Assembly: GCF_009720675.1 (NCBI RefSeq)
Contig: NZ_WNJO01000002.1
Coordinates: 186,001 to 250,000 of the forward strand
Direction: 5' to 3'
Source: Secundilactobacillus folii
GTDB taxonomy: Bacteria > Bacillota > Bacilli > Lactobacillales > Lactobacillaceae
Length of the DNA: 64,000 bases
The notes below the pieces were generated by a model. The model was not told the origin of the DNA and made no database searches. It saw only the letters and a list, made by a program, of their open reading frames with translations. Shown in pieces: positions 37,488 to 46,383 of this stretch. Every line of letters begins with the position of its first letter. Within the stretch, counting starts at the first letter, position 1. Made by a program: the position numbers and the translations under genes.

Positions 37488-37766
37488 GCTTGGCTAAAAA
37501 GGAATTGGAAACACCAGGTTAGTCGATAAGTGAGCGTTTCTTCGTCGTTTTTTACTAGTTGTAATTTAGCTGTCAAGAGGCTTGATTCATGGTAAGCTCC
37601 GATTCTTGGAGTCATTTTAACCAGTTAAATAGTGCGTTATATATGGATTTATCTGCCAATCAATTTACCCCCCTAGTTCCGATTCCTAATTGGGCTTATA
37701 ATGTAAATCAGGAATGTAAATCGATTTAAAAAAACGAGTTTAGGAAAACATAGGGGGGATAATCTG
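37488..37766. other. Intergenic stretch with a -10 element
   Basis: No gene seen. TATAAT at 37697-37702 is a good -10 for the next gene; its -35 is weak. AGGGGGG at 37751 is the ribosome site. Confidence 0.4.
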
Positions 37767-38372
37767 ATGGGGATCATCTTAGTATTTATATTTAGCATTA
37801 TGACCATTCTAGGTGTGCTTTCGTGGTGGTACGCTGCACACTACAACGGGTTGGTCGGGACGACTCGCACCCTAGCTATTATTAGTATCATTGGACTGCT
37901 GTTTAGCTTTGGCTACGTTTATAAGAAGGGTTGGTCAAACAACAGGCCTAATAGTCAAACGACTACCAGTCAAAAGACAAATGTTAGTTCAAATCAGTAT
38001 TTTGCACAAAAAAACTCCGAATCGGCGTCAATTGCTCAACAGCATCAAAACGAGCAGAGTATTTTAAAGCAGCTCAATAAGTCCTATAACACCAACGTTG
38101 GTCAGGTCACTTTTGACCAGGCAACGAAGACGTACACGGTCACACCAACTAAGGCCAGTTATATCAAGTCAGTGACGATTATGTGGAATTATCCTAAGAC
38201 CAACGCTAAGTCAATCAATTCTATGAAGACCAATTACGTCAAGATGTCAAAGTCGATCGATAAATCCTTAAAGGGCAGTTATACCCTACAGGTGAAAAAA
38301 TCACAAAAAGGGCCAGTGATTCTTAAAATTAAAAATGGTCAAGCACAAGTGTTAAATGAAGGCACTGAATAG
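37767..38372 (+). CDS. Hypothetical membrane protein with lysine-rich exterior domain
   Basis: 201 aa, not recognised. Two hydrophobic segments (about residues 2-24 and 33-52) followed by a hydrophilic Gln/Asn/Ser/Lys region (60-105) and a small beta-type domain ending KGPVILKIKNGQAQVLN. Topology suggests the C-terminal part faces outside. SD AGGGGGGATAA before ATG 37767, own terminator after. Function unknown; an envelope-stress or adhesion role would be a guess. Confidence 0.75.
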   Translation: MGIILVFIFSIMTILGVLSWWYAAHYNGLVGTTRTLAIISIIGLLFSFGYVYKKGWSNNRPNSQTTTSQKTNVSSNQYFAQKNSESASIAQQHQNEQSILKQLNKSYNTNVGQVTFDQATKTYTVTPTKASYIKSVTIMWNYPKTNAKSINSMKTNYVKMSKSIDKSLKGSYTLQVKKSQKGPVILKIKNGQAQVLNEGTE

Positions 38373-38421
38373 GTTTTGAGAAGGCCTAATTTAAAAAAAG
38401 GTTCATGATTCAACTTAAGCT

Positions 38422-38479
38422 AAAAAGCGATACCGGCTTAATTTTCCAAATCAGGAGGATTAAGCCGGTACCGCTTTTT
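38422..38479. terminator. Bidirectional terminator
   Basis: AAAAAGCG-A-TACCGGCTTAAT / ATTAAGCCGGTA-CCGCTTTTT with 11-base loop between convergent genes. Confidence 0.9.
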
Positions 38480-38532
38480 GGTAGTGAAACGAACTTTAGT
38501 TTATCTATTCATTCTTCTAGTAACGGCTAGTT

Positions 38533-39345
38533 TTAATTACCTGTCACACCATTAGTTTTCGACTGGTCGTAAATAATTTTAGTTTGTTTATTGGTTACTG
38601 TGAGCAAGTAGTAATGCATCCCCGTCACATCCACGCGGTAGCCCCCATAAACTTTGCGACCGATTTGAAAGGGCTGAATGCGTTGATTAAACGTAAAGTT
38701 ACTCAGTGAGATCTCGTTTGCCATGATGACGTTAGCATCCCCATATTGGACGGTTTTAACGGGATAGATCTTCAAGGCAAATTGTTCACCCTTTCCCTGT
38801 CGCGAGGACGTGAGGGCATACGGTGTTGGCGCTGCATAACTGCTAGGGTTATCGTGGATCGCCTGATTAATTTTAAGATATTGCTGAAGCGCTTTGATCT
38901 GGGTCGGATCACTCTTTGACTTTTTTAAAGCATTCAAATCGGACTGAATACCCTTGATGCTAGTGGCAACGATTTTTTGCTGCCCAGACACACCGTCGCG
39001 AAACGCCTGCCTGTCAGCTCGCTTGCCGAATTGAATTTGTTTTGTTGTAGACATGGTCTGCAGCCGTTTAAGGGTGACCTTATTTTTTCCCGTAGGCAGC
39101 ATATAAGTCGTTGCTTGGCCATTGCGAAGGACAAAAATGCTGTTGACCGTGGATGAAGCCGTTAATTGTTTCTTTGAAGATTCCAAGTGATACCACAATC
39201 GTGGGCGTGCACCACGACCGGATCTGACTAAAGCTAACTTACTGACTGGCTGCTGAGATTGAGTTTTTTTGGTGCCACAAGCAGTCATCAAAATTCCTAA
39301 ACTTAAGATCAAAATACCAACCAGAACGTGTCGAATGCGCTGCAA
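38533..39345 (-). CDS. Hypothetical lipoprotein
   Basis: 270 aa. N-terminal signal peptide with lipobox LMTACG, so exported and lipid-anchored by Lgt/Lsp. The rest is lysine-rich and has no recognised domain; VKTVQYGDANVIMANEISLSNFTF and GRKVYGGYRVDVTGMHYYLL suggest a beta domain near the C terminus. Start TTG 39345 chosen: GGGAGGGG lies five bases upstream, while a longer frame would start on top of that site. Converges with the preceding membrane protein. Confidence 0.78.
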   Translation of the reverse strand: MQRIRHVLVGILILSLGILMTACGTKKTQSQQPVSKLALVRSGRGARPRLWYHLESSKKQLTASSTVNSIFVLRNGQATTYMLPTGKNKVTLKRLQTMSTTKQIQFGKRADRQAFRDGVSGQQKIVATSIKGIQSDLNALKKSKSDPTQIKALQQYLKINQAIHDNPSSYAAPTPYALTSSRQGKGEQFALKIYPVKTVQYGDANVIMANEISLSNFTFNQRIQPFQIGRKVYGGYRVDVTGMHYYLLTVTNKQTKIIYDQSKTNGVTGN

Positions 39346-39632
39346 AAAATCCCCTCCCAAATGTTGTTCCTAACATAGTGTACGCAAATTGACTGTTGAA
39401 TGACAGAATAATCAGTAAGATTTTAAAAATTTTCTTGTTCCTTGGCTTTCAGGAACTAAATTTTATAAGCAGAATGGTCATTTAGCCGTATAAAACGCTT
39501 ACATTGATAGGTTGTGAAAAATATACAGTAAAATCCTCCTGCTTCCATTCTTTCGTTTAGATCAAGTCAGATTACCTCAATAGCTGCAAAGACTTATTTA
39601 TCAAGCTCATAAGTAAATGCAATGAGGTCTTC
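39346..39632. other. Non-coding stretch before the fumarate operon
   Basis: AT-rich, no gene seen. Holds the upstream part of the fumC control region. Confidence 0.35.
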
Positions 39633-39691
39633 ATAGTTTGACTATAGGACTTGTGTGCAATTAAACTATCTTTGTTAGTGAAATACATCAC
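39633..39691 (+). promoter_or_regulatory. Possible LysR and Crp/Fnr-type sites before fumC
   Basis: ATAG-TTTGA-CTAT (39633-39645) has the dyad form of LysR sites; GTGA-AATACA-TCAC (39678-39691) matches the Crp-type core GTGA-N6-TCAC. The second lies about 50 bases before the fumC start. Both are short motifs and could be chance. Confidence 0.4.
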
Positions 39692-39741
39692 TTAAAATAT
39701 TTGAACTTTTACTCAGTCATCAGACAATGGAGGTCAACAAC

Positions 39742-41127
39742 ATGGCAGACTACAGAATTGAATCAGACACGATCGGCGAAGTTAAGATCCCGTCTACCGC
39801 CCTTTGGGGTGCTCAAACGGAACGGAGTCGTAACAACTTTCCCACCGGTGAAAAGATGCCGCTTGAATTGATCAAGGCTTTGTTACAGATTAAAAAGGCT
39901 GCAGCCACCGCTAATAAAGAATTAAAGAATATTGACGCCGCAAAGGCAGACTTGATCGTTGAGGCAATCAACACCTTGTTAGCACTGGATGATGAGGATC
40001 TGCGTAAAGACTTCCCATTGGTGATCTATCAAACGGGATCCGGTACTCAAACCAACATGAACGTTAACGAGGTCGTTGCCCACCAAGCTGCAAGGCTAAA
40101 CAGCGACATTGAGATCTTACCTAATGACGACGTTAATAAGGGTCAAAGCTCAAACGATATTTTTCCAACTGCCATGAACATCACGGCTGCTAAGGCTGTT
40201 AGTAGTTTGGAAAAATCACTGCAACATTTAATTGATGAATTAAAAGTTAAACAAGACAAGTATTGGAAGACTGTAAAAATTGGCCGAACCCATTTACAGG
40301 ACGCAACACCGTTAACATTCGGCCAAGAAGTTTCCGGTTGGGTGTCTGCTTTGGAACATGACTTAGATTATTTAAAGACGCTCGGCAAGACCTTGAGCGA
40401 ACTGGCAATGGGTGGCACAGCTGTCGGGACGGGTCTAAATGCAGCACCAGGCTTTGCTGACATCATTGCCGAAAAGATGGGTGAGCTTTATGGTCTTCAC
40501 TTTACCGCAGATACTAACAAGTTCTACGGTCTGGCACACCATTCCGGTCTTAATGTCGTTCATGGGGCGATCAAGACGTTAGCTGCTGACCTAATGAAGA
40601 TTGCCAATGATGTGCGTTTCTTAGCTTCCGGTCCACGAGCTGGGTACGGCGAGTTAAACATTCCAGCTAACGAACCTGGTTCCTCGATCATGCCTGGTAA
40701 GGTCAACCCAACCCAGGCTGAAGCCATTACGATGGCCGCAGTCCGTGTGATGGGTAACGATGTGGTCGTTGATTTAGCTTCCAGCCAAGGTAATTTTGAA
40801 ATGAACGTTTATAAGCCCGTTTTAATCGCTGCTTTTCTCGAATCGGCTGAATTATTAACCGGTACTATGAGAGGCTTCGCTGACAAGATGATCCACGGCT
40901 TGAGTGTTAATTCAGAACGGATGGAAGAATTAGTCGATCGGTCATTGATGACGGTGACTGCATTGTCACCGCATATTGGCTACCACGAAAGTGCCACGAT
41001 TGCCCAAGAAGCTTTGGCTGAAGGCACAAACTTGAAGGAAGCCGCTTTGAAGTCTGGCTTAGTTACCGAAGAACAGTATGACAAGTGGGTCGTGCCGATC
41101 AACATGACCAATATCGATCAAAAATAG
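39742..41127 (+). CDS. fumC: Class II fumarate hydratase
   Basis: 461-aa tetrameric fumarase converting malate to fumarate without an iron-sulfur cluster. Seen: QTGSGTQTNMNVNEV, NDDVNKGQSSNDIFPTAM, GRTHLQDATPLTFGQE and the signature SSIMPGKVNP. Start ATG 39742 follows GGAGG nine bases upstream; the ATG five codons earlier contains that site. First gene of a fumC-reductase-transporter operon (21- and 25-base gaps) that would take in malate or fumarate and run the reductive branch to succinate. Confidence 0.96.
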   Translation: MADYRIESDTIGEVKIPSTALWGAQTERSRNNFPTGEKMPLELIKALLQIKKAAATANKELKNIDAAKADLIVEAINTLLALDDEDLRKDFPLVIYQTGSGTQTNMNVNEVVAHQAARLNSDIEILPNDDVNKGQSSNDIFPTAMNITAAKAVSSLEKSLQHLIDELKVKQDKYWKTVKIGRTHLQDATPLTFGQEVSGWVSALEHDLDYLKTLGKTLSELAMGGTAVGTGLNAAPGFADIIAEKMGELYGLHFTADTNKFYGLAHHSGLNVVHGAIKTLAADLMKIANDVRFLASGPRAGYGELNIPANEPGSSIMPGKVNPTQAEAITMAAVRVMGNDVVVDLASSQGNFEMNVYKPVLIAAFLESAELLTGTMRGFADKMIHGLSVNSERMEELVDRSLMTVTALSPHIGYHESATIAQEALAEGTNLKEAALKSGLVTEEQYDKWVVPINMTNIDQK

Positions 41128-41148
41128 TCACAGAATAGGAGTTTAGTA

Positions 41149-42543
41149 ATGGCTGAAAAATTTCATTTTGAACCAACGTCACTAACGAAGTTAAGAAAGC
41201 ACTACGACGTGATCGTCATCGGTTCAGGCGCGGCTGGAATGACGGCTGCCATTCAAGCTCATGAACTGGGCTTGAAACCCGTGATTCTAGAAAAGATGGA
41301 CAACCTAGGTGGTAATACTAACCGGGCGTCGTCAGGGATGAACGCTGCCGAGACCAACGTTCAGTTAAAGCACCACGTGGTCGATAGTTTTGAAGAATTT
41401 TACGACGAGACACTCAAGGGTGGCGGCAATCAGAACAACACGGAATTATTAAAATACTTCTCAACGCACGCTGCTTTAGCAATTGATTGGTTAAGCGACC
41501 ATGACATTCACTTAGATGAAATTACGATCACGGGTGGCATGAGCAAGATGCGGACCCACCGGCCAAGCTCACTGGCACCGATTGGCGCCTTTCTCGTCAC
41601 GGAATTACTAAAACAAGTTCAAAAGGCTAGAATTCCGTTATTTGCCGGTTTAAAAGTCACTGAATTAACCACTGAAAACGGCCGCGTGACGGGTGTTCGC
41701 GCAACCACTGGTAAACAAAGCGGTCCGTTAACGGCTGACGCAGTAGTCTTAGCGGCTGGTGGCTTTGGTGCTAATCAAGATATGTTAGCTGAGTACCGCC
41801 CAGATTTAAAGGGTATGAAGACCACTAATCAACCTGGTGCAACCGGGGATGGTATCAAACTGGCACAGGCATTAGGTGCTAAGTTGGTTGATATGGACCA
41901 AGTCCAAGTCCACCCAACTGTTCAGCAAGACACTGACCATGCTTACTTGATTGGTGAGGCTGTTCGTGGTGAAGGTGCTATTTTGGTCAACCAGCACGGT
42001 GAGCGGTTTGTTAACGAGCTGGATACCCGAAAAAATGTGACCGCTGCTATTGATCAGCTAAATGAGGGTGGCGCCTACCTGATTTTTGATCAGGGGATCC
42101 GTAATCGTGTGAAGGCAGTGGAATTTTACGATTCCATCGGCCTTGTGCATACGGGACAGTCCCTGGATGAGATTGCCGACCAGCTCGGATTTGATGCCGC
42201 AACTTTAAAACAAACGGTTACTGACTGGAACAAAGCTGTCACAGATGAAAATGATGCGGCCTTCCACCGGACCACTGGTATGGATCGCGATATTGAAAAT
42301 GCACCGTTCTTCGCCATTCACATTGCACCGGCCGTTCATTACACCATGGGTGGCATCGCCATCAACCATAAAACGGAAGTTCTAAATGAAGCTGGAGACT
42401 CCATCAAGGGACTTTATGCCGCGGGGGAGATCGTTGGCGGACTTCATGGCAATAACCGAATCGGCGGCAATTCAATCGCCGAAACCGTTATTTTTGGTCG
42501 CCAGGCAGGCGAACAAGTTTTCAACTACGTAAGTCAAAAATAA
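41149..42543 (+). CDS. Soluble fumarate reductase flavoprotein (flavocytochrome c type)
   Basis: 464-aa FAD protein of the FrdA/OsmO-like family: VIGSGAAGMTAAIQAH at the N terminus, GGNTNRASSGMNAAETN, active-site region EAVRGEGAILVNQHGERFVNE with the catalytic Arg, and YTMGGIAINHKTEVL plus HGNNRIGGNSIAET at the C terminus. No heme domain, no FMN-binding domain, no signal peptide, so it is a cytosolic reductase that probably uses reduced flavin or NADH equivalents. It would reoxidise NADH by turning fumarate into succinate. Lies 21 bases after fumC. Confidence 0.9.
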   Translation: MAEKFHFEPTSLTKLRKHYDVIVIGSGAAGMTAAIQAHELGLKPVILEKMDNLGGNTNRASSGMNAAETNVQLKHHVVDSFEEFYDETLKGGGNQNNTELLKYFSTHAALAIDWLSDHDIHLDEITITGGMSKMRTHRPSSLAPIGAFLVTELLKQVQKARIPLFAGLKVTELTTENGRVTGVRATTGKQSGPLTADAVVLAAGGFGANQDMLAEYRPDLKGMKTTNQPGATGDGIKLAQALGAKLVDMDQVQVHPTVQQDTDHAYLIGEAVRGEGAILVNQHGERFVNELDTRKNVTAAIDQLNEGGAYLIFDQGIRNRVKAVEFYDSIGLVHTGQSLDEIADQLGFDAATLKQTVTDWNKAVTDENDAAFHRTTGMDRDIENAPFFAIHIAPAVHYTMGGIAINHKTEVLNEAGDSIKGLYAAGEIVGGLHGNNRIGGNSIAETVIFGRQAGEQVFNYVSQK

Positions 42544-42568
42544 GGTACCTTAATGGGGAGCTAATGAC

Positions 42569-43987
42569 ATGACACTGAACAAAATTAATTATCGCAAATT
42601 TATCTTGCCACTTGCTGTGGGATTGATCATTTGGTTTTTATCACCATTTAAGCCAGCTGGTGTTTCAATGGTCGCATGGCACATGTTAGCTATTTTTGTT
42701 GCTACTATTTTGGGTTGTATTACCCAACCCCTGCCGATTGCTGGGGTCGCTCTTATTGGCATGACACTTGCAGTATTGCTTGGCGTGGTCAGCATCGATG
42801 ACGCCACCGTAGGGTTTGGTAATGGCACGGTTTGGATGATTGGGATGGCTTACTTCCTATCGCGTGGCTTCATTAACACGGGTCTTGGCCGCCGGATCGC
42901 ATTGATCTTCGTGAAACTGTTTGGTAAACGGACTTTGGGCTTGGCCTACGCCTTAATTGGGGTCGACCTTGTTACTGCACCTGCAACGCCAAGTAATACG
43001 GCGCGTGCCGGTGGAATTGTTTTTCCAATTATTGAGTCACTGTCAGATACTTTTGGTTCTTCGCCGAAGGATGGTACCCAGAGTAAAATCGGTTCCTACT
43101 TGATTTTCTCAGAATTTCATGGTGACATCATTACATCCGGAATGTTTATGACTGCGATGGCACCTAACCTGGTTGCCGTAGCGTTGGCGAAGGGGTTGCA
43201 CGTTCAAATTTCATGGATCGGCTGGTTTGTCGCAGCAATCGTGCCAGGCATCATTTGTTTAGCACTAGTTCCTTGGTTGATCTACAAACTGTATCCGCCT
43301 GAGATCAAAGAAACTCCTAATGCAAAGGAATGGGCAGATAAAGAACTTGCTGAAATGGGCAAGGTCTCGTTACCTGAGAAATTAATGGCTGGCGTCTTCG
43401 TCATTGCTTTGGTCCTTTGGATGATTTCTAGTTTCATTGGTTTGGATGCTACCACCGTTGCGTTCTTAGCCGTTGGTCTGTTGCTGCTATCTGGTGTGCT
43501 TAGTGTGAAGGACATCCTAGCTGAGACCGGTGCTTGGAACACGATCGTTTGGTTCGCAATTTTGATTTTTATGGCTAACGAGTTGAATACCTTAGGCTTC
43601 ATTCCATGGATGTCGAAGGCATTGGGTAATAGCCTTCATGGCATGAGCTGGGGAATCGTGATGGTCGTACTGGTAATCTTTTACTTCTACAGTCACTACC
43701 TCTTTGCTTCCGGAACGGCTCACGTTACTGCGATGTATAGTGCTCTGCTGGCCGTCGCCATTTCCGCTGGTGCACCAGCAACGTTTGCGGCCGTGATGCT
43801 AGGCTTTGTTGGCGCAATTTTCGGTTCAACTACGCAGTATGCAAACGGGCCAGCCTCCGCCTTGTTTGGTGCTGGTTATAACAAGCAAAGTGACTGGTGG
43901 CGGTTAAACTTCATCCTTGGGTTAGTCTACCTCGTCGTTTGGGGCGGGATTGGTTCGTTGTGGATGAAAGTACTTGGTATGTGGTAA
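42569..43987 (+). CDS. DASS-family dicarboxylate/tricarboxylate transporter
   Basis: 472-aa membrane protein with about 12 segments. DASS hallmarks: TPSNTARAGGIVFPI (SNT motif of the first repeat), EFHGDIITSGMFMTAMAPN and ASGTAHVTAMYSALL (second repeat, with SNT changed to SGT). In bacteria such proteins swap external malate, citrate, fumarate or tartrate for succinate. Operon context favours malate/fumarate uptake with succinate export. Strong terminator at 44017. Confidence 0.92.
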   Translation: MTLNKINYRKFILPLAVGLIIWFLSPFKPAGVSMVAWHMLAIFVATILGCITQPLPIAGVALIGMTLAVLLGVVSIDDATVGFGNGTVWMIGMAYFLSRGFINTGLGRRIALIFVKLFGKRTLGLAYALIGVDLVTAPATPSNTARAGGIVFPIIESLSDTFGSSPKDGTQSKIGSYLIFSEFHGDIITSGMFMTAMAPNLVAVALAKGLHVQISWIGWFVAAIVPGIICLALVPWLIYKLYPPEIKETPNAKEWADKELAEMGKVSLPEKLMAGVFVIALVLWMISSFIGLDATTVAFLAVGLLLLSGVLSVKDILAETGAWNTIVWFAILIFMANELNTLGFIPWMSKALGNSLHGMSWGIVMVVLVIFYFYSHYLFASGTAHVTAMYSALLAVAISAGAPATFAAVMLGFVGAIFGSTTQYANGPASALFGAGYNKQSDWWRLNFILGLVYLVVWGGIGSLWMKVLGMW

Positions 43988-44016
43988 AAGGTAACACGAA
44001 CTATAAAGTTTCAAAC

Positions 44017-44077
44017 AAAAAAGGTGACTTCAGCTGTATTTCTAAGTGTGGAAAATACAGTTAGGGTCACCTTTTTT
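44017..44077 (+). terminator. Terminator of the fumarate operon
   Basis: AAAAAAGGTGAC and inner GCTGTATTT pair with AAATACAG and GGTCACCTTTTTT; over 20 pairs. Confidence 0.9.
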
Positions 44078-44155
44078 GTGAGAGCTAAAACAACTATGTA
44101 GCGCTCGTCTCTTATGTGCTACACTTACTTCAATACCACTTTCGAGGAGTGTAAC

Positions 44156-45052
44156 ATGAACACAAAGGACCTTGCCTATTTTAAGGCGTTAGTTGAAAAA
44201 CGAAACTATACGGCGGTCGCTGAGTTATTTAATGTCTCGCAGCCTACCGTGACACAGGCCATCAAACGATTGGAAAAAGAATTTGCTGATGAACTGGTGC
44301 ATGTGGATCGTGCCCATCACAGAACAGAAATTACGCGTTCGGGACAATTGTTGTATGAGAAGGCCAGTGAAATTGCAACCAGCTTGAGCCTTGCTCATCA
44401 AGAAATCGACAACGCCAAGTTATCCCAAATTCGTTTTGGGCTGCCACCGATCATTGGAACATTATACTTTCCGTCCCTTGCTGGTCGTTTGCTGAAGGAC
44501 GGTCTTTTGCAGCGGCTTAAGGTCACTGAAATGGGTTCCGGTGGGTTGTTGGATGCCGTTAAGGCCGGTGAGATTGATATTGCGTTATTAGCCTCAGTCC
44601 TACCACTCCACGAACCATCACTTGAAGTCCATCGAATTGGCAGTCGACCCTTCGTTATCGTTGTTAGCCGTCAACACCCGCTGGCTGAGCAGGGCAGCGT
44701 CAATTTTAAACAGTTGGCAAATGAAAAATTTATTATGCTGAACCGCAAATTTATTCATCCTAAAGTGTTCAAGGCGTATTCCGAATATGCTGGTGTCAAC
44801 CCGCCGGTAATCTACAGAACCCCTGATATCGCCTGGATCACTAGTTTAGTTAAGGAAAATTTGGGTATCAGTCTACTAGTTCGTGATATTGTGGCTAAGA
44901 GTGACGAAGATGTCCTAGCGTGTCTGACAATTAATGATCCGCTTCCGGAACAGTTTAACGTGTCAATTGTCAGTCGGAAGGGCTACGTTTTAACCCCAGA
45001 TGAAAATCATTTTGTGCACGATTTGATGCAGTTAAAATTGCCAAAAAGTTGA
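44156..45052 (+). CDS. LysR-family regulator (MleR-like)
   Basis: 298-aa LysR protein with HTH EKRNYTAVAELFNVSQPTVTQ and a co-inducer domain. Overall layout recalls MleR, the malate-responsive activator of lactic bacteria; that assignment is not certain. It follows the fumarate operon in the same direction but after a strong terminator, so it has its own promoter. Start ATG 44156 has GAGGAG eight bases upstream. Confidence 0.9.
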   Translation: MNTKDLAYFKALVEKRNYTAVAELFNVSQPTVTQAIKRLEKEFADELVHVDRAHHRTEITRSGQLLYEKASEIATSLSLAHQEIDNAKLSQIRFGLPPIIGTLYFPSLAGRLLKDGLLQRLKVTEMGSGGLLDAVKAGEIDIALLASVLPLHEPSLEVHRIGSRPFVIVVSRQHPLAEQGSVNFKQLANEKFIMLNRKFIHPKVFKAYSEYAGVNPPVIYRTPDIAWITSLVKENLGISLLVRDIVAKSDEDVLACLTINDPLPEQFNVSIVSRKGYVLTPDENHFVHDLMQLKLPKS

Positions 45053-45158
45053 TCTGATGAGCTTTTGAATGTCATACACGCAATCGTTGGTTGGATAACA
45101 TCACCCAAAATATTACGACAACAACGTAAATCGGACTCAGTATCCTAGAATTGAACGC

Positions 45159-45218
45159 AATCAGGCGGTATCAGATGAATTCGATAACTTTGGAATTCTT
45201 CTGATACCGCCTGATTTT
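45159..45218. terminator. Bidirectional terminator
   Basis: AATCAGGCGGTATCAGA / TCTGATACCGCCTGATT with an inner AATTC/GAATT stem, between the LysR gene and the convergent Doc-like gene. Confidence 0.9.
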
Positions 45219-45271
45219 AAATGAAATGGGCTATATATCGTCTTATCGTCAATTGTCTTCATAGCGGGGCA

Positions 45272-45655
45272 CTAATGCTCCTTTAAATGGTCGTTAAAAA
45301 TATTGAATAATTCGGTTTCAGGGACCTGGTCTTGATCAACACGATTGACTAAGTCAGTGAACTCAGCGTTACTGAAAGTTAATTCATAGTCGTTCAGGTC
45401 AGCCAACGTTGACACCGCAATGGCGGCCGTTTGCAAATTATAACTGGAAAATGGTTTACCAGAAATGATCGACGCAAAGAGGAAGCCGGTTTTATTGGCC
45501 ACCATTTCACGTAAGTTTCGGTCATAAAAGTTTGCTTGCGGCACTGCAATGATCTTATTTAGGAGATCAGCGTTGTTGATGCCGGGTTGCTGACCAGCAT
45601 CGATCACTAACCGGCTATTAATGGCAATCAGTTCATCCGCTGTAATATAACGCAT
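45272..45655 (-). CDS. Doc-like protein with a degenerate Fic motif
   Basis: 127-aa protein of the death-on-curing fold, following directly on an AbrB-like antitoxin gene (TAG then ATG). In Doc the active loop reads HxFxDGNKRxA; here it is SGKPFSSYNLQTAA, so the catalytic His is Lys, and the Asp, Gly, Lys and Arg are replaced as well. The surrounding fold (LNDYELTFSNAEFTDLV) is kept. Kinase or AMP-transfer activity is therefore unlikely; a non-catalytic or altered function is possible. No recognisable stop or frameshift. Confidence 0.78.
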   Translation of the reverse strand: MRYITADELIAINSRLVIDAGQQPGINNADLLNKIIAVPQANFYDRNLREMVANKTGFLFASIISGKPFSSYNLQTAAIAVSTLADLNDYELTFSNAEFTDLVNRVDQDQVPETELFNIFNDHLKEH

Positions 45656-45877
45656 CTATTCGTCACCTCGTAGTTGATCTAGGGTCAAATCGTATTGGTT
45701 GATAGCTCTGTCAAGACTACTGTAAAACTGGTCGTCAAGCTGAACATCATTTCTAAACGTGACATCGATTTCATCACCCTTTTGAGCGTTTAATTTGCGG
45801 GCAATATTAGCGGGAATCGTAATGGCAAGTGAATTACCCACCTGAATAATTTGTCGACGTGATTTGATTTCATTCAT
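45656..45877 (-). CDS. AbrB/MazE-type antitoxin
   Basis: 73-aa DNA-binding protein with the swapped-hairpin AbrB fold: QIIQVGNSLAITIPANIARKL and KGDEIDVTFRNDVQL, then a short C-terminal tail that would bind its partner. Start ATG 45877 is chosen from the fold; GGAAGGG lies 13 bases upstream. Its stop abuts the Doc-like start, so both are translationally coupled. Probably represses its own promoter. Confidence 0.85.
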   Translation of the reverse strand: MNEIKSRRQIIQVGNSLAITIPANIARKLNAQKGDEIDVTFRNDVQLDDQFYSSLDRAINQYDLTLDQLRGDE

Positions 45878-46123
45878 TGTAAGGAACATCCCTTCCGTTA
45901 TAACAAATTCATATTTATCCACGTGCATTATAGCACAAATGATACATTTCATCATTAGTATCTTAAATCGTACAATTAGAATTCCGATACTATATCAAAG
46001 AATCCGGAATATATTTCTGAGAAAAAAGAATATCAATAAATGCGCGTGGAACGAGATTCCAGACATTAACGGGAATTTGGCCTGCTTAAAATGAGAAAAA
46101 TATTAGGAATATTAGAAAACACG

Positions 46124-46152
46124 TTGTCAGCTCTCATTTAATATGCTAAAGT
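46124..46152 (+). promoter_or_regulatory. leu operon promoter
   Basis: TTGTCA (46124-46129), 17-base spacer, TAAAGT (46147-46152), 33 bases before the leader peptide start. Confidence 0.65.
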
Positions 46153-46185
46153 TTGGCCATACTAAAAACGACGAGGAGGTTACAC

Positions 46186-46251
46186 ATGATGACTGTTCAA
46201 TTTAACAACAACTCAACACTTGCAACCTCTTTATTAGCCTTATTACTATGA
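46186..46251 (+). CDS. leuL: leu operon leader peptide
   Basis: 21-aa frame with SD GAGGAGGT four bases before ATG, ending SLLALLL then TGA: five of its last six residues are leucine, mostly rare-like TTA codons. Ribosome stalling here under leucine shortage should favour the antiterminator just downstream. Confidence 0.92.
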   Translation: MMTVQFNNNSTLATSLLALLL

Positions 46252-46253
46252 CT

Positions 46254-46349
46254 TAGGATTTGACAATGTAACACGTCAAGTCCTATTTGCGTTATGGAAT
46301 GGGGCTGACGAAACAACACCCCATTCTCTGTGAATGGGGTGTTGTTTTT
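46254..46349 (+). promoter_or_regulatory. leu transcription attenuator
   Basis: Pause hairpin TAGGATTTGAC / GTCAAGTCCTA (46254-46284); antiterminator segment GAATGGGG (46297-46304) and terminator segment GAATGGGG (46332-46339) compete for the same CCCCATTC (46319-46326). Terminator AACAACACCCCATTC / GAATGGGGTGTTGTT is followed by five T. A textbook attenuator that leaves leuABCD on only when leucine is short. Confidence 0.93.
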
Positions 46350-46383
46350 GGTTAAAATACTAATCCTGAGAGGATGATCCACT

